DNA of 58,556 bases, taken from NCBI RefSeq assembly GCF_010993965.1, contig NZ_WIXM01000024.1:1-58556 (forward strand). The letters run 5' to 3'. The stretch is from Gracilibacillus sp. YIM 98692 (lineage in GTDB: Bacteria > Bacillota > Bacilli > Bacillales > Amphibacillaceae). Numbering within the stretch: position 1 is the first letter of the stretch; the number at the start of each line of letters is the position of its first letter. The position numbers and the translations under genes were made by a program. The notes below the pieces were generated by a model. It was not told the origin of the DNA. It was given only the letters and a program-made list of their open reading frames with translations, and ran no database searches. This document shows, piece after piece, positions 1-8,682 of the stretch.

Positions 1-186
1 TATTCAAAGAAAAAACTGTTCAAAATTAATGAGCAAAAAGTGTTCAATTTAACTTGACGGTTACAGTATGTAACCTTTAGTTATTTTTGGAATTTGCAAA
101 TCCCTTAATTAGTTAACCAATGTAATCTAATATCATTTACTAACACTTATCTTATACTTTCCCTATACGAAATCCAATATCACTAC

Positions 187-585
187 TTAATCCTCATTAA
201 TTAATTTTCCATGGACAAATACTATCCATACAAAAATAACAAAACAAACAAGCAAAATTGAACCACTGGCGATAAAAAACACTGTTGAAAAAGCTTGTGA
301 TAAGTTAAACGGAGACATATAATATAGCCACATCCCTATTGGTAAACCAGTTGAGCCTATCATTGCTGTTATGACATGGAGCTTCGATAACATTGACTTT
401 TTGGGTATTGGGAAAATTTTATAAAAAACAGCAAATGCAAATAAAGAAAGCCAACCTACTACTAGAATATGAGCGTGAACCGCTCTAAAAGATAGAGAGC
501 CTCTACCAGCCATATCCGAACCAATAAACGCACCTATCAACGCAAAAATTGCTGCTGCTTTTATTAACAGACGTGTTCTATCCAT
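187..585 (-). CDS. Small membrane protein resembling a fragment of heme-copper oxidase subunit I
   Basis: The protein has 132 residues and four hydrophobic segments. The motif VHAHILVVGW followed by a second LH-containing helix resembles the heme-ligand helices of cbb3/NorB-type subunit I and the short stand-alone 'cytochrome-c oxidase' proteins of Bacillaceae. I chose the ATG at 585 because GGAGG lies 8 bases before it; a further ATG at 600 sits inside that Shine-Dalgarno sequence. No other oxidase subunit gene is nearby. A role in heme or oxygen/nitric oxide chemistry is only inferred from the histidines. The family resemblance is fairly secure and the function is not. Confidence 0.6.
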   Translation of the reverse strand: MDRTRLLIKAAAIFALIGAFIGSDMAGRGSLSFRAVHAHILVVGWLSLFAFAVFYKIFPIPKKSMLSKLHVITAMIGSTGLPIGMWLYYMSPFNLSQAFSTVFFIASGSILLVCFVIFVWIVFVHGKLINED

Positions 586-854
586 GTACTTTTCCTCCAT
601 CTTTTTATAGATTTTTAGATTTAGAAATTGTTTCAGTTATATATATTATCCGGCGAGAATTTTTCTAAATCATAAATTTTTATGCTAAAATTGATACCCA
701 AATATTTGACCTTATGCGGAATACAATATATAAAAGACTCTACTCCCTAGGAAGTAAAGCCTGTTACTGAGTAATTTTTCATGTAATTTAGTTAATTTTT
801 GTCTAAATTTATATAGTAGATTATCGAAACAGGAATGATTGATTAATTAATTTG

Positions 855-2090
855 CTAATTGAGAACTCCTGACTCTGGAATACCCGGTTGTTGCTGTTTA
901 GTCCATGTACTTTTAGCAGGGATTTTCGAATAATCTGCCCGGTATGCATATTTTTCGGCAACCTTCGTTACCTCTTGCAACAATCCTGTATTTAACGTAA
1001 TTGGCTCTAACCCTTTTGATAAGAAAAGGCTATTTTCCACGTGTAGTTCATTTTCAGCAGCTTCTTTACGAGGATTTGATACATAAGCAATTTCTCCCCC
1101 TGTAATTTTACTAACAAGCTTAGCCAAATCATTTACACGATGCGTTTCTGTCATTTGATTAAAAATCATAACGCGCTCTTCACGTGCCGGTGGATTTTCA
1201 ATTGCCAATTGAATACATCGAACTGTATCCTGAATATGGATAAATGCACGTGTCTGACCACCTGTTCCATGAACGGTGATTGGATAACCCACAGCCGCTT
1301 GCATTAAGAATCGATTTAATACCGTTCCATAATCTCCATCATAATCAAAGCGATTAATCAATCTTTCATCAAGACTTGTTTCTTTTGTATTAGTTCCCCA
1401 AACAATCCCCTGATGAAGATCAGTAATTCTAATATTATCGTTTTTATTATAGAAATGGAATAATAATTGATCCTGGGTCTTTGTCATATGATAAATAGAA
1501 CCTGGGTTCGTTGGATATAGGATTTGCTGGTTCAATCGTTCCCCGGTCTCTGACTTAACTTCTATATCAAGATAACCTTCGGGAATTTTCATCCCTGCAG
1601 TACCATATCCATAAACACCCATTGTACCTAGATGAACAAGGTGAATATCAAGACCTGACTCAACTATCGCGCATAATACATTATGTGTAGTATTTAGATT
1701 GTTATTAACAGTATAGCACTTATGTTTTGGCGATTTCATCGAATATGGTGCAGAACGTTGCTCAGCAAAGTGAACAATTACATCCGGTTTCTCATCATTC
1801 ATTACTTTCAATAATTCACTATAGTCATTGGCAATGTCAATATTATAAAATCCAATCTTATTTCCTGAAACCTCCTCCCAAACTTTTAACCTAGTACCCA
1901 TTGGTTGAATTGGAGTTAGGGATTCTGCTTCTAGTTCATTGTCAATATTTCTTCGAGATAAATTATCAATAATCACAACCTCATGGCCTAAATTAGATAA
2001 ATGAAGACTAGTCGGCCAACCACAAAATCCATCCCCGCCAAGTATAACAATCTTTTTATTTAAACCCGTATCCATGCTCTCAAAACTCAA
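855..2090 (-). CDS. sqdB: UDP-sulfoquinovose synthase-like NAD-dependent epimerase
   Basis: This is an extended short-chain dehydrogenase/epimerase. It has an N-terminal Rossmann motif GGDGFCGW, the family-typical HFAEQRSAPYSM stretch, HLGTMGVYG, the catalytic pair in YHMTK (YxxxK), and a GGQTRAFIHIQDTV segment. All of these match the SQD1/SqdB family, which makes UDP-sulfoquinovose from UDP-glucose and sulfite for sulfolipid synthesis. The start is uncertain. AAAGGGTGAT lies directly before a TTG at 2090 with good spacing, a GTG at 2099 would be inside that sequence, and an ATG lies at 2075. No sulfoquinovosyl transferase (SqdX/SqdD type) is seen beside it, so the product may serve another glycoconjugate. 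The gene appears monocistronic. Confidence 0.8.
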   Translation of the reverse strand: MSFESMDTGLNKKIVILGGDGFCGWPTSLHLSNLGHEVVIIDNLSRRNIDNELEAESLTPIQPMGTRLKVWEEVSGNKIGFYNIDIANDYSELLKVMNDEKPDVIVHFAEQRSAPYSMKSPKHKCYTVNNNLNTTHNVLCAIVESGLDIHLVHLGTMGVYGYGTAGMKIPEGYLDIEVKSETGERLNQQILYPTNPGSIYHMTKTQDQLLFHFYNKNDNIRITDLHQGIVWGTNTKETSLDERLINRFDYDGDYGTVLNRFLMQAAVGYPITVHGTGGQTRAFIHIQDTVRCIQLAIENPPAREERVMIFNQMTETHRVNDLAKLVSKITGGEIAYVSNPRKEAAENELHVENSLFLSKGLEPITLNTGLLQEVTKVAEKYAYRADYSKIPAKSTWTKQQQPGIPESGVLN

Positions 2091-2240
2091 ATTTATCACC
2101 CTTTGTCTTTTATTTAATGTTAAAAATATATGATATATATATTATAAAGTACAGCTTATCCTAAGGACATAGTATAACTTGCATAATAATGAAAATACAA
2201 TACAATTATAGAGTAATTCCATAAGAAATCAAAAAAGTAA

Positions 2241-2263
2241 GACTGTCATTTAACTTGACAGTC
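2241..2263 (-). terminator. Rho-independent terminator after the truncated CorC gene
   Basis: An 8-bp perfect stem, GACTGTCA/TGACAGTC, is followed on the minus strand by TTACTTTTTT. It lies 123 bases beyond the stop of the truncated CorC gene and before the epimerase gene. Confidence 0.65.
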
Positions 2264-2386
2264 CTACATGTTTTATAACTATTCAAAATTTCCTTCGCTT
2301 GGTATGAACTATTTACAGTTAACTTTTTCTAATAATTTGCTTAGTGGACTCATCACAATTTTTTAAATACTAAAACTGGTTTCACT

Positions 2387-3331
2387 TCATAAACCAGATG
2401 TTCCTCCGAATTCATCCAATACGATTGCCATATGCACTTTTTCTTTTTGTAATTTCGGAAGAAGGGTGGAAATCTTCATTGATTCAACAACAAAGAGTGG
2501 ATCTCTTATCAACTCGCTAATTTCGACATCTTTGTACTTAATCAAATGGGTAAAAAATTCTTTTTCTGATAAAATCCCAACAATATTATCAATACTGTCA
2601 CGATATACAGGAATTCTTGAAAACCGTTCTTCAAAGAATATATTTTTTATTTCTTCAATGGATTGATTTATATCAATTGCAACCATATCGGTACGATGTG
2701 TTAGAATTTCACCTGCTAACTTATCATCAAAATCCATGGAACGATGAATAAGTTCCCTTTCTTCTTTATCAATAACCCCTTCTTCTTCACTTATGTCTAA
2801 TATTACTTTAATTTCCTCTTCTGTTACGGAAGGTAAGTCACTCCCCTTTTCAAAGAGATTAGACACTGCTTTCTTTAATTTTACAAAAAAGAAATTGACT
2901 GGTGTTAGTAATTTTATTAATAGGTATAAAATAGTTGAAATAGCTAATGAATAGGTTTCTGCGTGTTCCTTTGCCAAAGATTTAGGAAGGATTTCACCAA
3001 AGATCAAAACCAATATAGTCATTACTACAGTGCTTATTACTAAACCAGTATTTCCACCAAACAATTCAGTTGCTACTGTGGCTGAAATACTTGCAGCTGC
3101 TATATTAACAATGTTATTTCCTACTAATATTGTAGACAACGTGTTATCAAAATTTTCAGCAAGATATAAAGCCTTTTTGCTCCCTCGTCTACCTTCATCA
3201 ATAAAATTCTTTAATCTAATTTTATTGACACTTGAGAAAGCTGTCTCAGCAGATGAAAAAAATGCTGACATCAAAATTAACGCAGCTAACAAAATTATTG
3301 AATTCAGAGGTATATCATCCAAAAATTTCAC
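2387..3331 (-). pseudogene. C-terminally truncated CNNM/CorC (HlyC/CorC) family membrane protein
   Basis: The N-terminal part is a normal DUF21 domain with four hydrophobic helices (about residues 10-145). CBS-domain sequence follows (about 190-314), including IPVYRDSIDNIVGILSEKEF. The reading frame stops right after DEFGGTSGL, where intact relatives continue with VTLEDILEEI and a C-terminal CorC_HlyC domain. The protein is 314 residues against roughly 420-440 usually. No continuation is visible in any frame downstream, so the 3' third seems deleted rather than frameshifted. A GTG at 3331 is too close to AGGAG to be ideal; the TTG at 3322 has better spacing. A residual function cannot be excluded because the membrane domain is intact. 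Confidence 0.7.
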
Positions 3332-3820
3332 ACTCCTGTAATATGTTCATTTATATTATTTTCAATTAATCATAATACCAATAAAACAATAGTCGAGTTT
3401 ATTATTAAGCGTTTACACCATCACGTTTACTTTTAACTTGAACATTTTATACAACTTTCGAATTCTATCATCTCAAACTGTACAGTTAAGCGTTATACTT
3501 TAAAGTTATCTTTATTTATCAAATACAAACCATTAGTCCGATAGAAAATATTAATCACTTGAATATTCAACTAGAATCCGTAAGACCTTTTGCACCAATC
3601 TATTTCAACTCTATTAAAGCAATTCATTCAAGTTTAGCAAAGATCTTTTTTAAAAGTTTTACAGATTAATATGTAAAAGAGCTTTTCATACAATGGATTT
3701 TTTTGGAGTTATTTACCAAACATCTAAAAGGATTCCTAAGGATTTGAGTAAGTTAATCCGTTTTTAGATAACCTTTATTGTATATATCCCCAAAGATATT
3801 TTAAAAAATCAAAAAAATCA
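3332..3820. other. Intergenic stretch without a recognised gene
   Basis: This AT-rich sequence lies between the divergent truncated CorC gene and the Mn transporter promoter. I see no convincing start with a ribosome binding site, no RNA gene and no strong hairpin. Confidence 0.5.
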
Positions 3821-3863
3821 TTGACAATTATCCTCAATTAGCATATTGTTTCCTTAGAGAAAC
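3821..3863 (+). promoter_or_regulatory. mntABCD promoter with MntR-like operator
   Basis: A perfect -35 (TTGACA, 3821-3826) is followed after 17 bases by a weaker -10 (TATTGT, 3844-3849). The imperfect palindrome GTTTCCTTAGAGAAAC (3848-3863) starts inside the -10 and covers the expected start point. Read on the other strand it resembles the TTTGCCTTAAGGAAAC-type MntR box of Bacillus mntA and mntH. A repressor bound there would block initiation, which fits manganese repression of the transporter downstream. The resulting leader would be about 185 bases long. Confidence 0.65.
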
Positions 3864-3972
3864 TTTTATTACCTTTTCTAATATAGTTGTCCGTAGGTAA
3901 AGGTGTTGGTGCTTTAAAAATTATAAAAATCTAGCTCTGAAAAATTCAGTGTAGAAAAAATCAAGAGGCTTT

Positions 3973-4008
3973 AGTGTAAGTGCAACTAAACGCATCTTCG
4001 CCTTAAGG
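3973..4008 (-). repeat. Partial copy of dispersed repeat in the mntA leader
   Basis: Read on the minus strand, this stretch carries CCTTAAGGCG and TAGTTGCACTTACACT. These match in order the CCTTTAGGCG and TAGTTGCACTTATACT segments of the repeat copy at 58304-58437. It lies inside the predicted 5' untranslated region of the Mn transporter operon. Confidence 0.5.
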
Positions 4009-4041
4009 CATGCATCAAAATGAAAAATGGAGGGAATACAC

Positions 4042-4992
4042 ATGTTAAAGAAAAAAAACTGGATTTATGGGATAGTTGTTGCTTGTACTCTTTTAGTAGG
4101 CGCAGGTTGCAGTGAAAGTGAGACGACTAATAATGAACAAGAAGAAACGGAGAATATTAAAGTTGTTACAACCATAGCTCAAATTGGAGAACCTTTATCC
4201 GTTATCGGAGGAGATCTTATTGAAGTGGAAAGCATAATGGGACCTTCTGTGGATCCCCATTTATATAACCCAACTCAAAGTGATATCACAACAATTGAAA
4301 AGGCTGATCTTATCTTTTACAACGGGCTTGATTTAGAGGTGAATATGGTTGAGATTTTTGATGAGATCGCTGAAACAAAGCCCGTTCTTGCTATTGGTGA
4401 TACGTTATCTGAGGATCAATTATTAGAGGAGGAATCAGGTGTTGTTGATCCTCACATTTGGTTTGATATTGAGCTGTGGCAACAAGCACTGGAAGCTGCA
4501 GTGGAAGAATTAAAAGAATATTCACCTGATAACGCAGAGCTTTTAGAAAAGAATAAACAGGATTACTTTGCTGAATTAGATGAGTTAAATACAATGGCAG
4601 TTGAAAAGCTAGCTACTATTCCAGAAGAACAAAGAACCCTTGTTACTGCACATGATGCCTTCGGCTACTTCGGAAACAAGTTTTCAATGCAAGTTATTGG
4701 TCTTCAAGGATTGAGTACAGAAGATGAGATAGGTGTCTCCGATATCAATGAAACAATTGCTATTATTAAAGAATATCAAATACCTGCAATTTTTGTAGAG
4801 TCCAGCATCGACGATCGTAGTATTCAATCTGTCATTGAAGGTGCAGCCAGTGAAGGTGTTCAGGTAGAACTCGGAGGGGAACTTTTCTCTGATGCTATGG
4901 GAGAAGCAGGTACAGAGGAGGGTACGTATATTGGGATGTATCGACATAATGTTGAAACCATCTTTAGCGCGCTAAGCAAAGGAGGGGAGTAA
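4042..4992 (+). CDS. mntA: Metal (manganese-type) ABC transporter substrate-binding lipoprotein
   Basis: This is a cluster A-I solute-binding protein of 316 residues that captures divalent metal outside the membrane. A lysine-rich start and hydrophobic segment end in GAGC, a lipoprotein signal. Metal ligands are visible as His in DPHLYNPTQSD, His in DPHIWFD, Glu in FVESSIDDRS and Asp near LFSDAMG. I chose the ATG at 4042, 7 bases after GGAGGG; the ATG at 4027 lies just before that sequence. It is the first gene of a four-gene operon with one ATPase and two permeases, the arrangement of B. subtilis mntABCD. Together with the MntR-like operator this favours manganese over zinc. Confidence 0.85.
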   Translation: MLKKKNWIYGIVVACTLLVGAGCSESETTNNEQEETENIKVVTTIAQIGEPLSVIGGDLIEVESIMGPSVDPHLYNPTQSDITTIEKADLIFYNGLDLEVNMVEIFDEIAETKPVLAIGDTLSEDQLLEEESGVVDPHIWFDIELWQQALEAAVEELKEYSPDNAELLEKNKQDYFAELDELNTMAVEKLATIPEEQRTLVTAHDAFGYFGNKFSMQVIGLQGLSTEDEIGVSDINETIAIIKEYQIPAIFVESSIDDRSIQSVIEGAASEGVQVELGGELFSDAMGEAGTEEGTYIGMYRHNVETIFSALSKGGE

Positions 4993-4993
4993 T

Positions 4994-5758
4994 ATGAAAC
5001 AGACAGTTCTTCAAGTTGATAATTTAGCTGCTTCCTACCGAAAAAATACGGTACTGTTCGATGTAAACTTTCAAGTACCCGCTGGTTCGTTAACTGGAAT
5101 TGTCGGTCCAAATGGAGCTGGAAAATCAACTCTTTTAAAAACAATGTTAAATCTGCATCCAGTTTTGTCAGGAACTGTTACTTACTTTGGAAATCCATTA
5201 TCAAAAGTCAAAAATAGAATTGGATATGTCCCGCAACGTGGTTCAGTTGATTGGGACTTTCCAACCGATGCATTAGATGTCGTAATAATGGGATTGTACA
5301 GAGAGATCGGATGGCTAAAATGGCCATCACGTTCTCACAAGAAAAAAGCATATGAATCTCTCGAAAAAATGGGAATGACCGCCTATGCAAATCGACAAAT
5401 TAGTCAACTCTCTGGAGGTCAACAACAACGTGTTTTTTTGGCTCGCGCCTTAGTTCAAGATGCTGACCTCTATTTCATGGATGAACCTCTCGCCGGTGTC
5501 GATGCCGCAACTGAACGGGCAATTATGACTACATTAAAAGAATTAAATTCATTAGGCAAAACGGTGATGGTCGTTCACCATGACTTACAAACTGTTGAAG
5601 ACTATTTTGATCATGTCCTTTTATTAAACCAAACGGTTATTGACTATGGAAAAACAAACCAATCGTTTACACAAGAAAACATTGCCAAAGCGTATGGAGA
5701 AACTATGCGTTTACTGGAGAGGGGGCAAAACCATGTGGGCCATACTCTCAAGCAGTAA
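4994..5758 (+). CDS. mntB: Metal ABC transporter ATP-binding protein
   Basis: The 254-residue ATPase powers import by the downstream permeases. Walker A (GPNGAGKST), the ABC signature (LSGGQQQR), Walker B (LYFMDEP) and the switch histidine (VVHHD) are all present in order. Its ribosome binding site, AAAGGAGG, lies in the end of the preceding gene with one base between stop and start. Its 3' end overlaps the next gene, so translation of the operon is probably coupled. The RGSVDWDFP segment after the Q-loop is typical of the Mn/Zn/Fe transporter ATPases. Confidence 0.88.
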   Translation: MKQTVLQVDNLAASYRKNTVLFDVNFQVPAGSLTGIVGPNGAGKSTLLKTMLNLHPVLSGTVTYFGNPLSKVKNRIGYVPQRGSVDWDFPTDALDVVIMGLYREIGWLKWPSRSHKKKAYESLEKMGMTAYANRQISQLSGGQQQRVFLARALVQDADLYFMDEPLAGVDAATERAIMTTLKELNSLGKTVMVVHHDLQTVEDYFDHVLLLNQTVIDYGKTNQSFTQENIAKAYGETMRLLERGQNHVGHTLKQ

Positions 5759-6656
5759 TACGCAATGGGTTTTAATTAGTACAACGATCCTTGGCATTGC
5801 AGCTGGGGCCATTGGATGTATCTCTTATTGGCGGAAACAAAGCTTGATGAGTGATGCATTGGCTCACGCTGCCTTACCTGGAGTCGTGATAGCATTTCTT
5901 CTAACCGGTTATAAAAATTTATTTATTTTAATTATAGGAGCTGCAATTAGTGCGTTAATTGGCGCTTTCTTTATTCAGTGGATCCAGTCGTCTACTAGGG
6001 TCACAGAGGATACAGCAATGGGTATGATCCTCTCTATCTTTTTTGGCCTTGGAATAATGCTTCTTTCTATCATCAATCGAACAGCAGGGGGAAATCAAAG
6101 CGGCCTCGACAGCTTTATTTTCGGTCAGGCAGCAGCCATGGTTCGATCTGATGTGAACACGATGCTAGTTCTAGCTTCATTCGTCATTTTAGTCATCGTT
6201 ATTGGGTTTAAAGAATGGAAAATGTACCTGTTTGATCCTTCATTTGCACAAGGTTTAGGTTTGTCCCTCACATGGATGAACGTGCTTTATACATTCGTTC
6301 TTGTTACAACGATTGTCATTGGAATTCAAGCCGTTGGTGTTATTTTAATTGCAGCGTTACTCATCATACCTTCGGTGAGTGCGCGTTACTGGACCCAGTC
6401 GTTTAAGTGGATGCTCGTCCTCTCGGCACTGTTCGGAGGGATAGCCGGAGCTGTAGGAACAGCGATTAGTGCATTGGGAAAAGGGTGGCCTACTGGACCA
6501 TTTATTGTCGTTGTCGCAGCATCCTTTTTTGTGATATCTCTTGTATTTGGAAAAGAAAAAGGACTTCTTATCAACCATCTGCAGTATAAAAATCATCAAA
6601 AGCATGTGAATGCACAACAACTACACACTCGTATTTATGAAAAAGGAGTGGATTAA
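5733..6656 (+). CDS. mntC: Metal ABC transporter permease (first of two)
   Basis: The protein has 307 residues, about eight to nine hydrophobic segments and the typical ABC-3 family features (SLMSDALAHAALPGV near the N terminus, VGVILIAALLIIPSVSARYW near the middle). I place the start at ATG 5733, where GGAGAGGGGG precedes it by 7 bases and the product begins MWAILSSSNT. In-frame upstream codons would overlap the ATPase gene much further and encode a non-membrane, basic extension. The overlap with the ATPase gene is 26 bases. It forms the membrane channel together with the next gene. Confidence 0.85.
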   Translation: MWAILSSSNTQWVLISTTILGIAAGAIGCISYWRKQSLMSDALAHAALPGVVIAFLLTGYKNLFILIIGAAISALIGAFFIQWIQSSTRVTEDTAMGMILSIFFGLGIMLLSIINRTAGGNQSGLDSFIFGQAAAMVRSDVNTMLVLASFVILVIVIGFKEWKMYLFDPSFAQGLGLSLTWMNVLYTFVLVTTIVIGIQAVGVILIAALLIIPSVSARYWTQSFKWMLVLSALFGGIAGAVGTAISALGKGWPTGPFIVVVAASFFVISLVFGKEKGLLINHLQYKNHQKHVNAQQLHTRIYEKGVD

Positions 6657-7526
6657 ATGATTTATACAGGATGGATTATTTTGACCGCTTCATTAGTAGG
6701 ATTATCCTGTGGACTCATAGGTGTGTTCTTAATCCTGCGAAAAATGGCGATGATGTCAGATGCCATCAGCCATACCGTTCTATTAGGTATTGTTATTGCA
6801 TTTCTTATCACACATGAGTTAAATGGACCTCACATGCTTATAGGGGCGATCATCGCTGGTTTGCTCACTGCTTTTCTTGTGCAGTGGCTCAATTCCCTTG
6901 ATATTGAACTTCATGCTTCAATGGGAATTGTTTTTACGACGCTATTTGCCATCGGTGTCATCCTAATCGCAACATCCGTTGGAAATGCTCACTTAGATGT
7001 CAAACACGCATTAATGGGGGAAATTACCTTTATCCCTTTTAATACAATAACACTCCCTGTGATTGGGGAGATGCCTAAAACAACAGCAATGCTGGCACTT
7101 GTGTTATTCATTGTTATTATATTTATCGTCGGTTTTTACAAGGAATGGAAAATCACTTCATTTGATCCTGCCTTAGCAGCAAGTTTAGGTTTACCAGTGA
7201 TCCTCATGCATTATGTATTTATGAGCCTAGTTTCGATAACAACTGTTGCTTCGTTTGACGCAGTCGGTGCTATTATGGTTGTGGCGATGCTAATTACACC
7301 AGCAGCTTCTGCTTACCTTTGGACAGATAAGCTAGCTGTTATGCTTATTCTAAGTGGTTCATTTGGAGTTATTTCAGCAGTTGTTGGCTATTTTTTAGCG
7401 GCTTGGATCGATACGTCTATTTCTGGTTCAATGGCCTTCGCTACTGGACTCGTTTTCTTAGTAAGCTTTTGCTTTTCTCCAAAACATGGATTAATTTCAA
7501 AGTATATTCGGCCAGCCACTCTATAA
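6657..7526 (+). CDS. mntD: Metal ABC transporter permease (second of two)
   Basis: This 289-residue ABC-3 family permease is homologous to the preceding gene (MMSDAISHTVLLGI; VGAIMVVAMLITPAASAYLW). The ATG directly follows the TAA of the first permease, and AAAAAGGAGTGG provides the ribosome binding site. Two different permeases in one operon is the mntCD arrangement and suggests a heterodimeric channel. It is the last gene before a hairpin. Confidence 0.87.
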   Translation: MIYTGWIILTASLVGLSCGLIGVFLILRKMAMMSDAISHTVLLGIVIAFLITHELNGPHMLIGAIIAGLLTAFLVQWLNSLDIELHASMGIVFTTLFAIGVILIATSVGNAHLDVKHALMGEITFIPFNTITLPVIGEMPKTTAMLALVLFIVIIFIVGFYKEWKITSFDPALAASLGLPVILMHYVFMSLVSITTVASFDAVGAIMVVAMLITPAASAYLWTDKLAVMLILSGSFGVISAVVGYFLAAWIDTSISGSMAFATGLVFLVSFCFSPKHGLISKYIRPATL

Positions 7527-7550
7527 GGAACCTTATTCTAGGTTCCTTAT
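7523..7550 (+). terminator. Hairpin at the end of the mnt operon
   Basis: An 11-bp perfect stem (ATAAGGAACCT/AGGTTCCTTAT) with a 6-base loop begins at the stop codon of the last permease. The following tract is only moderately T-rich, so termination strength is uncertain. Confidence 0.6.
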
Positions 7551-7688
7551 TATAAATTCTAGACAAAATGCAACCAGTCGCTTAATGACATAAAAAAGAG
7601 ATGAATATATAGAGGAGAATAGCGCCCTAGCTATAATTCATCTCAATTCCTTACAATTCTTTTTTTATACATGCTTATGTATTAGACA

Positions 7689-8645
7689 CTATTGCTTCGT
7701 AAACCCAGTTGCAATCACTGTCACGATAATTTCTTCTTTTAAGTTTTCATTTATTACGGACCCAAAGATCATGTTTAAATCATCATGAGTTGTCGAGGCT
7801 ATAATGTCTGCTGCTTCCTGCACTTCATAAAGGCTTAAATTATGTCCACCAGTAATGTTCATGATTACCCCTCTTGCACCGCTAATTGATGTCTCTAGTA
7901 AGGGACTGTTGATCGCTTTTTGTGCAGCTTCCATTGCACGAGTTTCCCCAGTAGCTATACCAATCCCCATTAACGCTGTTCCTTTATGTGACATCACTGT
8001 TTTGACATCAGCAAAATCAAGATTAATTAAACCTGGAATTGCAATTAAATCAGATATGCCTTGCACACCTCTTTGAAGAACATTATCTGCTTCCTTAAAT
8101 GCTTCAATCATCGGTGTTTTTTTACTAACAATTTCAATTAAACGTTCATTCGGAATGATTATTAATGTGTTTGCCGCCTCTCTCATTGCGTCAATCCCAT
8201 TCTTTGCGTTTACTGCTCTTTTGTTTCCTTCAAATTTGAATGGGCGTGTGACGACCCCTATCGTCAGTGCACCTAAATCTCTTGCAATTTCAGCGATCGC
8301 AGGGGCTGCCCCCGTTCCGGTACCACCACCCATACCTGCAGTTATAAATACCATATCTGCACCTTCTAATACTTCTTCGATTTCGTTTCTGCTTTCTACT
8401 ACTGCTTTTTTACCAATTTCTGGACTTGCACCTGCACCAAGTCCTCTTGTTAAAGATGCACCAATTTGTATAGTAAATTCCGCATTTGATTGATTAAGAG
8501 CTTGTCCATCAGTGTTCACTGCAATAAACTCCACACCTTCCACTCCCGTTTCAATCATTCGGTTCACTGCATTATTTCCACCGCCACCTACACCGATGAC
8601 CTTTATTTTAGCGAATTGATCAATATTTGTATCTAACCCAAACAT
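7689..8645 (-). CDS. FtsZ paralogue lacking the C-terminal linker and tail
   Basis: This is a tubulin-superfamily GTPase of 318 residues. The nucleotide site is intact: [10 protein letters not shown] at about 18-27, NTDGQAL near 44-50, and the signature [11 protein letters not shown] near 103. The T7 synergy loop [11 protein letters not shown], which completes the active site of the next subunit, is also intact, so polymerisation with GTP hydrolysis is expected. The protein ends at VIATGF, where housekeeping FtsZ continues with a linker and the conserved tail that binds FtsA, SepF, ZapA or EzrA. It is therefore unlikely to replace cell-division FtsZ, which would be encoded in the dcw cluster outside this window. 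The ribosome binding site AAGGAGG is excellent. It lies 37 bases behind a TPR/helical protein gene. Confidence 0.88.
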   Translation of the reverse strand: MFGLDTNIDQFAKIKVIGVGGGGNNAVNRMIETGVEGVEFIAVNTDGQALNQSNAEFTIQIGASLTRGLGAGASPEIGKKAVVESRNEIEEVLEGADMVFITAGMGGGTGTGAAPAIAEIARDLGALTIGVVTRPFKFEGNKRAVNAKNGIDAMREAANTLIIIPNERLIEIVSKKTPMIEAFKEADNVLQRGVQGISDLIAIPGLINLDFADVKTVMSHKGTALMGIGIATGETRAMEAAQKAINSPLLETSISGARGVIMNITGGHNLSLYEVQEAADIIASTTHDDLNMIFGSVINENLKEEIIVTVIATGFTKQ

Positions 8646-8682
8646 GTGTATCCTCCTTACTTCTATATGATTCCTGCTTGTA

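Noticed and set aside
1-186. Gene fragment at the left edge
   Set aside because: AT-rich sequence with no open frame or recognisable motif.
3856-4041. Manganese riboswitch in the mntA leader
   Set aside because: I could not find the conserved core of the yybP-ykoY class. Part of the leader is explained by a dispersed repeat, and the operator already accounts for metal control.
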